Below are positions 9,019 through 17,215 of a stretch of DNA of 39,504 bases, in pieces; positions within the stretch are counted from its first letter, which is position 1; every line of letters begins with the position of its first letter. Made by a program: the position numbers and the translations under genes. This DNA comes from Bifidobacterium breve. GTDB taxonomy: Bacteria > Actinomycetota > Thermoleophilia > Miltoncostaeales > Miltoncostaeaceae. The stretch spans positions 1-39,504 of the forward strand of contig CAMAVU010000009.1 in NCBI GenBank assembly GCA_945861935.1. The letters run 5' to 3'. The notes under the pieces were generated by a model, which worked only from the letters and a program-made list of their open reading frames with translations, did no database searches and was not told the DNA's origin.

Positions 9019-9032
9019 CGCCCGGGTGGGTC

Positions 9033-11120
9033 CTAGCCCCGCGCGCGGGCGGGTATGTACCGAGCCAGACTGCGCTCGGCGCGGTCCGCGATGTGCACGC
9101 GCAGCGCCTCGGGCGTGTGCAGCACGGCTTCACCTGCGTGCTTGGTGATCTCCTGCACCAGCCAGTCGTCGCTGGCGTACGGGATCTCGATGATGGCGGA
9201 GCCGTCCGGGAAGCGCTCGGCCGAGGGATGCTCCTCGGCCATCCGCCGCGCGATCACCGGGCTGCACCACACCGTGGCGATGTGCGCGTGGGGCGGGGCC
9301 GCATGGTCGGGCAGACCCCACGGCCGTCCGGGAACGGCCTTGATCTCCCGACGGCGCTCGAAGTGCTCGTCGAGGGGGGTCGCGGCGCGGATGCGGTCGA
9401 GCCGGAAGGTGCGCTGCTCCTCCGCCCTGCGGCAGTAGGCCACCAGATACCAGGCATCGCGCGAGTTCATGAGCAGGTGCGGCTCGATGACGCGCCGGGT
9501 CACGTCGCCGCGCGACTCGTTCCAGTAGTCGATCTCGAGAACCCGGTCCTCACGCACGGCGCGGGCCAGCACGGCGCCGACCGCCTCGCTGGCCGTCTGG
9601 ACGGCGCCGAGTTCGACCCCGGTGGACGCCTCGTAGCCCACGGCGGCCTCGATCTTGCGCCGCGCCGAGGTGAGGGACTCCTCGCCCACCAGCGGGAGCC
9701 TGCCACCGACGAAGTCGAGGGCCCACAGCAGCGCCTTGGCCTCGAGCGGCGACAGGCGTGCGGGGCGCGAGAACTGGTCCCCGTAGACCTCCTTCTGCAC
9801 GAACACAACATCACCCTCGATCTGTGCGAACAGCGCGTAGCAGCCGCCGCCGAAGTTGATGAGATTGAGGAGCGTGAGGTCCTCCTCCAGCGCCTCCTGG
9901 GTGATGTTCAGTTCGGACCGGATCTCACTGCACGGCACCTCGGCCTCGTACGAGCGGCCGCAGGCTGCGAGCAGGCGGGTCATGAATGCCAGAAGGCGCG
10001 AGATGCGCTCCACCGGCACCACGCGCTCGGACGGGTCGTCCTGGGAATCGTCTGGGGCAGGCGAGTCGGCAACCCGGGGCAGAGGTCGGCCGCGTCGCCG
10101 CGGCTTCGTGGCATGGCGGATACGCAACTGATCGAGGGCGGCGCTCACGGCATCGCGCAGCGCTGGCGGGTCGAGCACCTCGGCTTCATCACCCAGGCCC
10201 AGCACCCACGAGATCAACTCGTGCTCGCCCCCGTACTCGGTGCGGAAGACCGCCGATCCGTCGTCGTGGCCCTCGAAGTCCCCCTGCTGGCCGAACATCT
10301 GGTCCACCCACCACGCGATGGTGGAGGAGAGGGCGATGACCGCCGTGCCGGTGGGCTCCGCCAGTTGCCATGGCGAACGGTCGCGGTAGCGGGCGAGGTT
10401 GATGTCCTTGGGCGGCGGGAAGTCATGCTCGGCACGCGTCTTGAAGGTGATGCGTCCCTCAATGCGCGAGAGGCGGAAGCACCGGAGATCCTCGCGGTCA
10501 TGGGCGTATCCCACGAGGTACCAGTTGCCCGCCATGTACAGCAGGCTGTAGGGGTTCACCTCGCGGTCGCCGTGGTCGTCGCGGCCGATCGAGTAGTACC
10601 GGAAGCGGATGGTCTTGCGGCGACTGATTGCCGATTCGATCTTGATGAGGTGCCCCGAGACCGCGCTCGTGTGCCGGCTGCCCAGCAGGTTCACGGCCAC
10701 AGTGCGCGCCGCGTGGTCGTCGAGCGGGCTCGGGCGCCCGAGCGTGAGGTGCTGGAGGGCGAGCCGGAGCGGCTCGGCATACGCGAACTGCCCCTCGAGC
10801 AGGTACAGGCTCGTGTGCAGGGCGCTGAGCTCGGCCTCGTCGAATTCGATGGGGGGCAGGTAGTAGTTCTCGGGCGGCATGGCGTACAGGTCGCCCTGGA
10901 ACGGGTCGTCGGTGGGGCGCTCCACCGCCAACTTCAGGCCCACGCCCTCCAGTTCAGAGCGATCGCTGTAGAAGCGCCGGAGAAAGGCCTGCTCGCTCAT
11001 GCCGCCGTACCCCTCGACGGCGTCGTGAATCTCCTCGGCGGTCACCGGGCGCTGCTGCGCCATCAGGAACGCGACGAGCGAGAGCTGCCGCACCAGCTTG
11101 TCGTCATCCCTTTGGCCCAA
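9033..11120 (-). CDS. pafBC: fused PafB-PafC WYL-domain transcriptional activator
   Basis: The product is 695 residues with two consecutive HTH+WYL modules. The first has VRQLSLVAFLMAQQRPVTAEEI, then FYSDRSELEGVG, then a WYL domain with NPYSLLYMAGNWYLVGYAHDRE. The second runs from about ERISRLLAFMTRLLAACG to EPHLLMNSRDAWYLVAYCRR. PafB and PafC are separate in mycobacteria, where they activate the LexA-independent DNA damage response; naturally fused forms are known in some actinobacteria. Start: TTG at 11120 is preceded by AAGGAGG (11126-11132) at 5-6 bases, better than any ATG. It is divergent from the nuclease lipoprotein gene. Confidence 0.9.
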   Translation of the reverse strand: MGQRDDDKLVRQLSLVAFLMAQQRPVTAEEIHDAVEGYGGMSEQAFLRRFYSDRSELEGVGLKLAVERPTDDPFQGDLYAMPPENYYLPPIEFDEAELSALHTSLYLLEGQFAYAEPLRLALQHLTLGRPSPLDDHAARTVAVNLLGSRHTSAVSGHLIKIESAISRRKTIRFRYYSIGRDDHGDREVNPYSLLYMAGNWYLVGYAHDREDLRCFRLSRIEGRITFKTRAEHDFPPPKDINLARYRDRSPWQLAEPTGTAVIALSSTIAWWVDQMFGQQGDFEGHDDGSAVFRTEYGGEHELISWVLGLGDEAEVLDPPALRDAVSAALDQLRIRHATKPRRRGRPLPRVADSPAPDDSQDDPSERVVPVERISRLLAFMTRLLAACGRSYEAEVPCSEIRSELNITQEALEEDLTLLNLINFGGGCYALFAQIEGDVVFVQKEVYGDQFSRPARLSPLEAKALLWALDFVGGRLPLVGEESLTSARRKIEAAVGYEASTGVELGAVQTASEAVGAVLARAVREDRVLEIDYWNESRGDVTRRVIEPHLLMNSRDAWYLVAYCRRAEEQRTFRLDRIRAATPLDEHFERRREIKAVPGRPWGLPDHAAPPHAHIATVWCSPVIARRMAEEHPSAERFPDGSAIIEIPYASDDWLVQEITKHAGEAVLHTPEALRVHIADRAERSLARYIPARARG

Positions 11121-11185
11121 CCGGCCCCTCCTTCGGGTGCGGGAGCACGCGGATGCTAGCCGAGACAGGGCTCCGGCGGCACGCC

Positions 11186-11695
11186 ATGAGGGCACGGATT
11201 CTCGCATGGGGAGCCACGATTGCCACATTTCTGGTCGTTGGGTGCGGGGCTGGCCCAGCAGGGGTTGCGCGGTCGGGTCGGGTGGTGGCGGTGCTGGACG
11301 GCGACACCATCGTCGTGGAGGGCGTTGGCACGGTGCGCTACCTGGGCATTGACACCCCCGAACTGCACCACCCCCGGAGGCCGGTCGAGCGCTACGCGGC
11401 CCGCGCCGCTGCGATCAACCGCACGCTCGTGGCCGGGCGCGTGGTGCGGCTGGTCACCGACGTCGAGGAGCGGGACGCATACGGTCGCCTGCTCGCGTAC
11501 GTATTCGTGGGTGATGCGATGGTGAACGCGCGCCTCGTGGCGGCGGGTGCCGCCGAGGCCTATCCGTTCGTGCCGAACACCCGGCACAGGCAGGAGTTCG
11601 CCCGCCTGCAAGAGGACGCCATGCGCAGGGGCCTGGGGATGTGGGGGGCCGCCGAGGGCGGGCCGCCGTGGGGCGCCCTGCCGCAGCCGGGTTGA
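11186..11695 (+). CDS. thermonuclease (SNase) family lipoprotein
   Basis: This is an exported nuclease of the staphylococcal nuclease fold. Residues 1-20 form a lipoprotein signal with lipobox VVGC (Cys20), so it is probably anchored outside the membrane. The catalytic set is complete: Asp38 and Asp40 (DGDT), Arg51, Asp56, Thr57 and Glu59 (RYLGIDTPE) and Arg101 (DAYGRLLAYVF). 169 residues is the normal size. ATG 11186 is picked because the signal peptide starts there. An extracellular nuclease near comM-dprA could feed DNA uptake, but that is only a neighbourhood inference. Confidence 0.9.
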   Translation: MRARILAWGATIATFLVVGCGAGPAGVARSGRVVAVLDGDTIVVEGVGTVRYLGIDTPELHHPRRPVERYAARAAAINRTLVAGRVVRLVTDVEERDAYGRLLAYVFVGDAMVNARLVAAGAAEAYPFVPNTRHRQEFARLQEDAMRRGLGMWGAAEGGPPWGALPQPG

Positions 11696-11720
11696 GCGGG
11701 GGGCCGCGCCCGGGGGGTTG

Positions 11721-11726
11721 TACGAT
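11721..11726 (+). promoter_or_regulatory. -10 box of the 89-residue protein gene
   Basis: TACGAT lies 6 bases before ATG 11733, in the leaderless arrangement. Confidence 0.55.
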
Positions 11727-11732
11727 CGGGCC

Positions 11733-12002
11733 ATGACGATCCTCGAGCACGACTACGGAGTGCCATCGGAGGATGAGTTGGCCCGTCTGGTCGGGGCGGC
11801 CACTCCGCACTTCGCCCTGCAGATCCGCGAGCGCGTCGCCATGTTCCGCAGCGCGTTGCCCGAGGGGCACCCGCGCATCGCCGAACTTGATGGCCAGATG
11901 GCGTGGCTTGAGCGTCTGGCCATCGCGGGGGCGGGTGGGCCGCACGGTGCCGCCGACCTCCCGCCGCGTCCCTCGCTGGAACTGCGCGGTCGCGGGCGCT
12001 AG
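11733..12002 (+). CDS. small unknown protein, 89 residues
   Basis: I do not recognise this protein. It begins MTILEHDYGVPSEDELARLV, followed by a likely amphipathic helix region (HFALQIRERVAMFRSAL, IAELDGQMAWLERLA) and a Gly/Pro/Arg-rich tail. There is no signal peptide or Cys pair. The start at 11733 is supported by TACGAT 6 bases upstream; the frame is open further 5' but that part lies over the nuclease gene. The stop TAG shares CTAG with the stop of the convergent NUDIX gene. Confidence 0.7.
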   Translation: MTILEHDYGVPSEDELARLVGAATPHFALQIRERVAMFRSALPEGHPRIAELDGQMAWLERLAIAGAGGPHGAADLPPRPSLELRGRGR

Positions 12003-12613
12003 GGCGCGGCGGCCGGCCCCGCCACCCGGTGTACGACATCGGCAAGGTTGCGCAGGATGCGGGCCGTCATGCCCCAGACGTCCTCGCCCATGAGGGGATA
12101 CCGCAGAGTCGCGATGTCGGCGTGCCGGGGCAGGCGACGGTCCGCCGCGAGCACATCGGCGAGCGACACCTCCATGATTCGCGCGATCTCGCTCTCCTCG
12201 GCCGTCATGCGCGGCCGTCCTCCCGGATGATGCGCCAGCCATGGGCTCACCGTGAACCCGCTCGCGATGGTGTGGACATCATCGAGTGGGCCGAGGATTG
12301 CGAGGGCCTCGCGTGGCACCCCGATTTCCTCCTCGGTCTCGCGCAGCGCCGTGTCCAGGAGATCGCGGTCCTGGGCCTCGGTGCGTCCCCCGGGCAGCGC
12401 GACCTCACCTCGGTGGTGGGCCACGGAGTCGGAGCGTCGTGTCAGGACGAGATGCCCCCGCCCGTCCACGTCGTAGAGGATGAGCATCACGCCGGCATCC
12501 CGGCCCGAGGGTGCGAGCGAGACCCGGTCGCGGCTGGCCAGCGCGTCGGGCAGGAGCAGGGCCAGCGCCGCCGCGCTCGGGGTGCTCTCGGTTCCCGGGG
12601 CGCGTGCTGCCAT
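11999..12613 (-). CDS. nudL: NUDIX hydrolase, CoA pyrophosphatase type (NudL)
   Basis: The likely reaction is hydrolysis of CoA or acyl-CoA to phosphopantetheine and 3',5'-ADP. The extended signature is visible: LTRRSDSVAHHRGEVALPGG followed by the Nudix box with REtEEEIG (ALRETEEEIGVP). The HHRGEVALPGG part is the UPF0035/NudL hallmark. 204 residues. ATG 12613 has TACACT 8 bases upstream. It is divergent from an unknown gene at 12652 and convergent with the 89-residue gene. Confidence 0.87.
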   Translation of the reverse strand: MAARAPGTESTPSAAALALLLPDALASRDRVSLAPSGRDAGVMLILYDVDGRGHLVLTRRSDSVAHHRGEVALPGGRTEAQDRDLLDTALRETEEEIGVPREALAILGPLDDVHTIASGFTVSPWLAHHPGGRPRMTAEESEIARIMEVSLADVLAADRRLPRHADIATLRYPLMGEDVWGMTARILRNLADVVHRVAGPAAAP

Positions 12614-12621
12614 CGGCGGCG

Positions 12622-12627
12622 AGTGTA
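12622..12627 (-). promoter_or_regulatory. -10 box of nudL
   Basis: TACACT lies 8 bases before the ATG at 12613 on the minus strand. Confidence 0.4.
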
Positions 12628-12651
12628 CGCGGGGCCATCCGAGGCGCCGCG

Positions 12652-13326
12652 ATGACCGGCCCCGCCCCTGCCCTCGGCATGGACGACCGCGCCGCGGCCG
12701 CCCGGGATGCCGCCCAGGCGCTCGCGGGCCGCCCGCCGTTGGCACTCCGCGCGGTCGCCCCGGGCACCGGGGGCACGGCATGGATGGCCGGGTTCGGCGA
12801 CGCCCGGTTCCTCTGCCTGGATGAGGACCTGCAGCCGGTTACATCGCTGACCCGTGTACAGGACATCGCCCAGACCGCCGTGGCGACCGAGGTGGTCGAG
12901 GAGCGTCTGGACGGATCCGCGCTGCGGGCACTGCGCGGCCCTGTGGAGGTCCTCGCAGCCCGTGGGTGGGACCTGCCGACGGCGGTCGAGGCACTTGGCC
13001 GGGCAGTCGGAGCCGCTGAGGACCTCGCCGCCTGGCGTGAGGATCCGGAGCGGGAGGTGGCGTCACTCGTGGCGATGGACGCCGCCATCGGCATCCAGCA
13101 GCGCGCACATGCCGCCTATGCCACGTTCGCTGCCCTCACCGAGCCCTTGGTACAGCGACAGGACGAACTCGACACCGACCTTCTCGCGGCGCTGGTCGCG
13201 GTGGAGCAGGCTGCTGCTGACGCCGGACTCGGCGCGTCGCTCGGGGCGATGCTGGGGGAGGGGATGGGGGGCATCGCCGAGGCCGCGGACGAGGTCGCGC
13301 GCGGCCACCTCACGCCGCTGCGGTGA
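12652..13326 (+). CDS. unknown protein, mostly helical, 224 residues
   Basis: No family is recognised. The N-terminal third holds short strands (GGTAWMAGFGDARFLCLDED). The rest looks helical and Ala-rich, with SLVAMDAAIGIQQRAHAAYA and LVQRQDELDTDLLAALVAVE. There is no signal peptide, and no membrane segment is convincing. ATG 12652 is chosen because the divergent nudL starts 38 bases away; the upstream extension would overlap nudL. The 3' end overlaps the end of the convergent aldo/keto reductase gene by 17 bases. Confidence 0.65.
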   Translation: MTGPAPALGMDDRAAAARDAAQALAGRPPLALRAVAPGTGGTAWMAGFGDARFLCLDEDLQPVTSLTRVQDIAQTAVATEVVEERLDGSALRALRGPVEVLAARGWDLPTAVEALGRAVGAAEDLAAWREDPEREVASLVAMDAAIGIQQRAHAAYATFAALTEPLVQRQDELDTDLLAALVAVEQAAADAGLGASLGAMLGEGMGGIAEAADEVARGHLTPLR

Positions 13327-14326
13327 CAGGCTCCCCGGGGTCGGGCACGGCATCCCCGTCCGGGTCGAAGCCCGAATCGATGAGCCCCTCGATGCGGGCA
13401 AGGTCCTCGGCGGTGAGAGGCGGCAGGCCGGGTGCCCGGACGAACTCGTCGAGTTGCTCCTCGCCGTGGATCGCAGTGACCACCGACGCGACGCCCGGCC
13501 GGGACAGCGCCCAGAGGATGGCCGCCTGCCCCAGACTCCAGGGCCGTCCGGCGTCATGCAGGAATGCCAGAGCGCGCACGCGGCAGAGGCCGGGCACGAG
13601 CCATTCGCGCGTGAGGTGGGCGCGGGGATCGCCGGGGGGGAAGGTGGTCTCGGTGGAGTACTTCCCCTCCAGCAGGCCGTGGGAGTGCGCCTCCCGGGCG
13701 ATGACGCATGATCCGGCGGCATGGGCGAGCCCTGCCATCTCCGCACCGGGGTGATGGCCGAGGATTCCCATCTCCACGTCCAGCACGGGGAACCGGCGCT
13801 GGCGGATGAGCCGTCGTCCGTCACCCGGGCGCCCCCCGCCCGGGATGCAGGCACCGAAGGTGCGCACCGTGCCCTCGGTGACGAGATCGTCCATCACCCG
13901 CAGGAGCGCGTCGTCCGCCAGCGCACGGCGGGTCGGGTGGTGGAGTTCGCAGATGTCGATGACCCCGCCGAGCCGTGTCGCGCTGGCCTCCACGGCCGCG
14001 CGGATGGCGTGGGGCCGGAAGTCCTGGGGCATCGGGCGCCCGGCCCGTCTGGGCTCCGCACCGTCCCATGCGTAGCCGACGCGCGTGGAGATGACCACGC
14101 GGTCGCGCCGCGCCGCGAACGCCCGGCCGAGCACCTGCTCCACCCGGCCGCTGCCGTCCCGGTCGGCCGTGTCGAAGAGGGTGACCCCGCGGTCGCGAGC
14201 GGCATGGAGCAGACCTACGGCTTCGTCGTCCCCGTGGTCACCCCACCAGCCCGTGGCGAGCGGCTCGGCCCCGAAACCGAGTTCCGACACGCGGATGCCC
14301 GTGCCCGGTATCTCCCTGTAGCGCAT
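13310..14326 (-). CDS. aldo/keto-reductase-like protein with altered catalytic tetrad
   Basis: The (beta/alpha)8 AKR fold is clear from the start (YREIPGTGIRVSELGFG), FDTADRDGSGRVEQVLGRAF, the ELHHP strand and the late RIEGLID end. AKRs use an Asp-Tyr-Lys-His tetrad. Asp52 and His129 are in place, but the Tyr position (residue 57, usually AD.YG) is Asp and the Lys position (residue 82, usually TKvG) is Arg. The C-terminal NADP-binding segment is also atypical (GVASVVTAIHGEEQLDEF). It may be inactive as an NADPH reductase or do other chemistry. ATG 14326 has TAACCT 8 bases upstream. Confidence 0.88.
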   Translation of the reverse strand: MRYREIPGTGIRVSELGFGAEPLATGWWGDHGDDEAVGLLHAARDRGVTLFDTADRDGSGRVEQVLGRAFAARRDRVVISTRVGYAWDGAEPRRAGRPMPQDFRPHAIRAAVEASATRLGGVIDICELHHPTRRALADDALLRVMDDLVTEGTVRTFGACIPGGGRPGDGRRLIRQRRFPVLDVEMGILGHHPGAEMAGLAHAAGSCVIAREAHSHGLLEGKYSTETTFPPGDPRAHLTREWLVPGLCRVRALAFLHDAGRPWSLGQAAILWALSRPGVASVVTAIHGEEQLDEFVRAPGLPPLTAEDLARIEGLIDSGFDPDGDAVPDPGEPVTAAA

Positions 14327-14334
14327 GGGCGCCG

Positions 14335-14340
14335 AGGTTA
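14335..14340 (-). promoter_or_regulatory. -10 box of the AKR-like gene
   Basis: TAACCT lies 8 bases before the minus-strand ATG at 14326. Confidence 0.4.
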
Positions 14341-14364
14341 CGCGCGCCTCCCGACGGACTGCGG

Positions 14365-14811
14365 CTACCCGCTGTCCTCGGCGCCGTCCTCGTCCGGGGC
14401 GAGCAGGAACTCCACCAGATCTTCCACCGTGAAGCGCCCGGCCTGCATCGAGGCCACGAGCCCGTAGACCGTGGCCGAGTGGGGCCGTTCGAGCACGTAC
14501 TCACGGATGGCACGGTTGCCGTTCGCATCAATCTCCTCGATGGCCTGACGCCCGACGGCGGTGGCCACGATGCCCGTGCCATCGACATCCACCAGACCCG
14601 CCGTGGACAGCGATCTGGCCGCCCCGGCGATGTCGTCGGGCCCGGCACCGATCTCCTCGGCGAGGGCGGTGATGGCGGCGCCCTCCGGCTGGCCGGCGAG
14701 TGCCCGGAGCAGCAGATAGGAGCCCGGGGAGAGCCCCGCGTCCATCACCACCTGGTCCAGTACGCCCGCCACTTCGGCGAGCAACCGCAGGTCATCCTCG
14801 TCGCGGTACAT
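14365..14811 (-). CDS. winged-helix (MarR-like) regulator
   Basis: This 148-residue protein has an N-terminal helix (LLAEVAGVLDQVVMDAGLSP) followed by a winged-helix pattern: LLLRALAGQP, ITALAEEIGAGPDDIAGAARSLSTAG, and a wing at DGTGIVATAVGRQAIEEID. It matches the MarR layout, with dimer helices at both ends and an acidic tail. ATG 14811 comes 2 bases after the stop of the upstream 108-residue gene, so the two are co-transcribed. The target is unknown. Confidence 0.7.
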   Translation of the reverse strand: MYRDEDDLRLLAEVAGVLDQVVMDAGLSPGSYLLLRALAGQPEGAAITALAEEIGAGPDDIAGAARSLSTAGLVDVDGTGIVATAVGRQAIEEIDANGNRAIREYVLERPHSATVYGLVASMQAGRFTVEDLVEFLLAPDEDGAEDSG

Positions 14812-14813
14812 CC

Positions 14814-15140
14814 CTACGGGCCGTAGCGGTGGGCGGGCGCCGGTTGCATGGTGTCGTATGCGGCGCCCATCCAGATCCGGCCACGAACGCCCAGATCGTC
14901 CAGCGCGTGCAGAGCCGACCGCACCACGCCGGCCCGCGCGCCGCGCCCGTGCGTGTTGGCCACGGTGATGGCGAAGTCATGATCGGTGGGACCCTGCACC
15001 GGGCGCCCGTTCGCGCGGGCGAGTGCCACGCGGGCGTCGGTCAGACGCAGCGGATCGTCCACCGTGAGATGGCACTCGAAGAATGCCCAGTCGGGGGCCA
15101 TTCCCTCCAGGACAGCGTCGAACTCGTCCGCATACGGCAC
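14814..15140 (-). CDS. unknown protein, 108 residues
   Basis: No family is recognised. It reads as a compact alpha/beta protein: APDWAFFECHLTVDD, TDARVALARANGRPV, DHDFAITVANTHGRGARAG, and RIWMGAAYDTM near the end. There is no signal peptide. The GTG at 15140 has TAGCCT 6 bases upstream; the TAG of that box is also the stop codon of the DUF1802 gene. It lies between DUF1802 and the winged-helix gene, all on one strand. Confidence 0.65.
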   Translation of the reverse strand: MPYADEFDAVLEGMAPDWAFFECHLTVDDPLRLTDARVALARANGRPVQGPTDHDFAITVANTHGRGARAGVVRSALHALDDLGVRGRIWMGAAYDTMQPAPAHRYGP

Positions 15141-15146
15141 GGCCGC

Positions 15147-15152
15147 AGGCTA
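15147..15152 (-). promoter_or_regulatory. -10 box overlapping the DUF1802 stop codon
   Basis: TAGCCT at 15152-15147 lies 6 bases before GTG 15140. Its first three bases are the TAG stop of the preceding gene. Confidence 0.4.
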
Positions 15153-15761
15153 TCCGAGCGTCGCTGTGCCGGACGCCATGGCCGGGTGGGCGTCGGCCAG
15201 CGCCTCGGCCACCGCAGCCGCGTGCGCGGCGAAGACCGCGTCACCGAGCACCGGCGCGCGGGCCGGGAGGGTGTAATCCACGGGCACCCAACTCCGGCAG
15301 CCGCGCATCCCGGGCGTCATGTCGAGCGGGAGCGGTGGTTCGACCCGGTGCACGCGCGCGACGATCACGACGAGGGGGTGCGTCGGGCGCCATCTGAGCC
15401 GCAGGGATGCATAGTCGGGGCCAAGGACATGGAACGGGGCGATGGCGTCGAGTTCGCGCTGCTCGGTCACCGTGTGAACGGCGGTCACCTCGCACCAGGC
15501 GGCCAGTGTGACCCGGTCCGGCTCCTCCGTGACGGCGAGCTCCGCGGTGTACGTGTCCCGTGCCGCGGGGACCAGCAGTTCCGGGCGCTGGTGGACGTGC
15601 GTGGGCAGGAGCAGGAACTCGCGGTGGGGCAGGTCGAAATGCTTCTCGCCGATGCCGCCCTTGCGGAGCATCACGATCTGCTCGCCGGCGAGCATTGCGG
15701 CGATGACCGAGGCCCATTCCTTGAGCGCGGCGGCTGGCACGGCGGGAACGGTAGCGCCCAT
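15150..15761 (-). CDS. DUF1802 family protein
   Basis: The N-terminus AALKEWASVIAAMLAGEQ, then IVMLRKGGIGEKHFDLPHRE and FLLLPTHVHQRPEL, follow the DUF1802 pattern as I remember it (ALKEW...LLRKGG...FLLYPT..HQ). The middle carries ITAVH-like strands and a DYASLRLRWRPTHPLVVIV segment. About 203 residues. The start ATG 15761 is chosen because the conserved motif begins 11 residues later; the frame is open upstream over mqnE, which is antisense. Its molecular role is not known to me. Confidence 0.78.
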   Translation of the reverse strand: MGATVPAVPAAALKEWASVIAAMLAGEQIVMLRKGGIGEKHFDLPHREFLLLPTHVHQRPELLVPAARDTYTAELAVTEEPDRVTLAAWCEVTAVHTVTEQRELDAIAPFHVLGPDYASLRLRWRPTHPLVVIVARVHRVEPPLPLDMTPGMRGCRSWVPVDYTLPARAPVLGDAVFAAHAAAVAEALADAHPAMASGTATLG

Positions 15762-15803
15762 CCCCCGGGGCGGATGACCCTTCGGGGCGCCGCGGGCCGT
15801 CGC

Positions 15804-15809
15804 TACGAT
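15804..15809 (+). promoter_or_regulatory. -10 box of mqnE
   Basis: TACGAT lies 6 bases before ATG 15816, fitting a leaderless mRNA. Confidence 0.55.
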
Positions 15810-15815
15810 CACCGC

Positions 15816-16919
15816 ATGATCGATTCCATCCTGTCGAGGGCGGCTGAGGGCGAGCGGATCACGCAGGAGGAGGCCGTCGCGCTGTACGAGCAGGCCCCGC
15901 TCGACGACCTCGGCGCCGCGGCGGATGCCGTGGCGCGGCGGCTCCACGGCGACGAGGTCACGTACAACGTCAACGCCCACCTCAACCCCACGAACATCTG
16001 CGTCGTGGGGTGCGGGTTCTGCGCCTTCGCCGTGTGGACCGATCACGACCCACGGGCCTACGCCTACTCGGTGGACCAGTTGGTGGACCGGGCCCAGGAA
16101 GTGTCGGATCTCGGCATCACCGAGTTGCACATCGTCGGGGGAATGACCCGCGAGTACAGCATCGAGTACTACGAGGACCTGTTCCGCGAACTCAAGGCCG
16201 CGCTGCCGTCCGTGTCCCTCACGGCCCTCACGGCGGTGGAGATCGATTTCATCGCCAAGATGGCGAAGATCACGGGGCGCGAGGCCCTGGAGCGCACCAT
16301 TGCCGCCGGGCACGACACGATGCCCGGCGGTGGGGCTGAGGTGTTCAGCCCGCGCGTCCGGCGGATCATCGCCGACCGGAAGGTCGGGGCCGACGTGTGG
16401 CTCGACATCCACCGCGACGCGCACGAGATGGGCCTCAATACCAACGCCACTCTCCTGTTCGGGCACTTCGAGACGCCCGACGAGAAGGTGGACCACATGG
16501 TCCAGTTGCGCGATCTCCAGGACCATGCGATCCACCACGGGCACCCGGGCCGCTTCCAGGCGTTCATCCCGCTGCCGTTCCTGCCCGGTAACACGGACTT
16601 CTCGTACCTGCCCGGCCCCTCGCGGGATGAGAAGCTGCGCACCATCGCGCTGTCCAGGCTGGTTCTCGACAACTTCCCGCACATCAAGGGCCACTGGGTG
16701 ATGCTGGGGGAGGACATCACGTCCGAGGCGCTGTCATACGGCTTGGACGACCTCTCCGGCACTCTCACCGAGGAGCGCATCGCCCACGCCACCACCGTGC
16801 AGACGCCTCTGGGGCTCACGCACGAGCGCATCCGCGATCTGGTGGCGAGCGGAGGCCGGACGCCCGTGGAGCGCGACTCGCTCTACGGTCGCGTGGTGCG
16901 GGAGCCGGTCACCGCGTAG
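15816..16919 (+). CDS. mqnE: aminodeoxyfutalosine synthase MqnE
   Basis: MqnE is a radical SAM enzyme of the futalosine menaquinone route that joins an enolpyruvate ether of chorismate origin to SAM, making aminodeoxyfutalosine. The 4Fe-4S motif CxxxCxxC is Cys62, Cys66 and Cys69 (ICVVGCGFCAF). Family features follow: TALTAVEIDFIAKM, TMPGGGAEVFSPRVRRII, NTNATLLFGHFETPDEKVDH and FQAFIPLPFLPGNT. The related MqnC lacks the GGGAE segment, so MqnE is preferred. 367 residues. No other mqn gene is in the window. It is divergent from DUF1802. Confidence 0.92.
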   Translation: MIDSILSRAAEGERITQEEAVALYEQAPLDDLGAAADAVARRLHGDEVTYNVNAHLNPTNICVVGCGFCAFAVWTDHDPRAYAYSVDQLVDRAQEVSDLGITELHIVGGMTREYSIEYYEDLFRELKAALPSVSLTALTAVEIDFIAKMAKITGREALERTIAAGHDTMPGGGAEVFSPRVRRIIADRKVGADVWLDIHRDAHEMGLNTNATLLFGHFETPDEKVDHMVQLRDLQDHAIHHGHPGRFQAFIPLPFLPGNTDFSYLPGPSRDEKLRTIALSRLVLDNFPHIKGHWVMLGEDITSEALSYGLDDLSGTLTEERIAHATTVQTPLGLTHERIRDLVASGGRTPVERDSLYGRVVREPVTA

Positions 16920-17215
16920 CCGACGCGCCTGGTGCGAGGTCAGCCGATCTTGCGGCAGGCCCCGCGGGCACGTAGCGGCGTTTCCGTTACACGCCTGCCT
17001 CTCACCGCAGGCGCACACAGACCACGCGAACGGCGGCGGGCCACGGCCGTGCCCTTCCGGTGCGCGTCGTACGCAGACGGAATGGCCGGGCGTCCTCGCG
17101 ATGCTTTCCGCGGATCACATGCTCGTTCCATGACTGTCGCATTGTGCGCTCTGAACCCCTTCTACCGATATGACACCGCGGACAAACGTGCTCACTGAGG
17201 AATAACGTATCCGGC
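16920..17215. other. gene-poor stretch with a GC drop
   Basis: This is 296 bases after mqnE. Open frames here are short and do not look like protein. GC falls toward the right: 17161-17220 is 55 percent G+C by count. It probably carries the promoter and flank of the accessory exported genes. Confidence 0.5.
17203..17208 (+). promoter_or_regulatory. -10 box of the 134-residue exported protein
   Basis: TAACGT lies 7 bases before GTG 17216. Confidence 0.5.

Noticed and set aside
9015-11159. 714-codon open frame on the plus strand
   Set aside because: It is the antisense shadow of pafBC, which has clear WYL domains and a ribosome binding site.
16932-17198. 88-codon frame after mqnE
   Set aside because: There is no ribosome binding site, the composition is Arg/Ala-rich, and it looks like a chance frame in GC-rich spacer.
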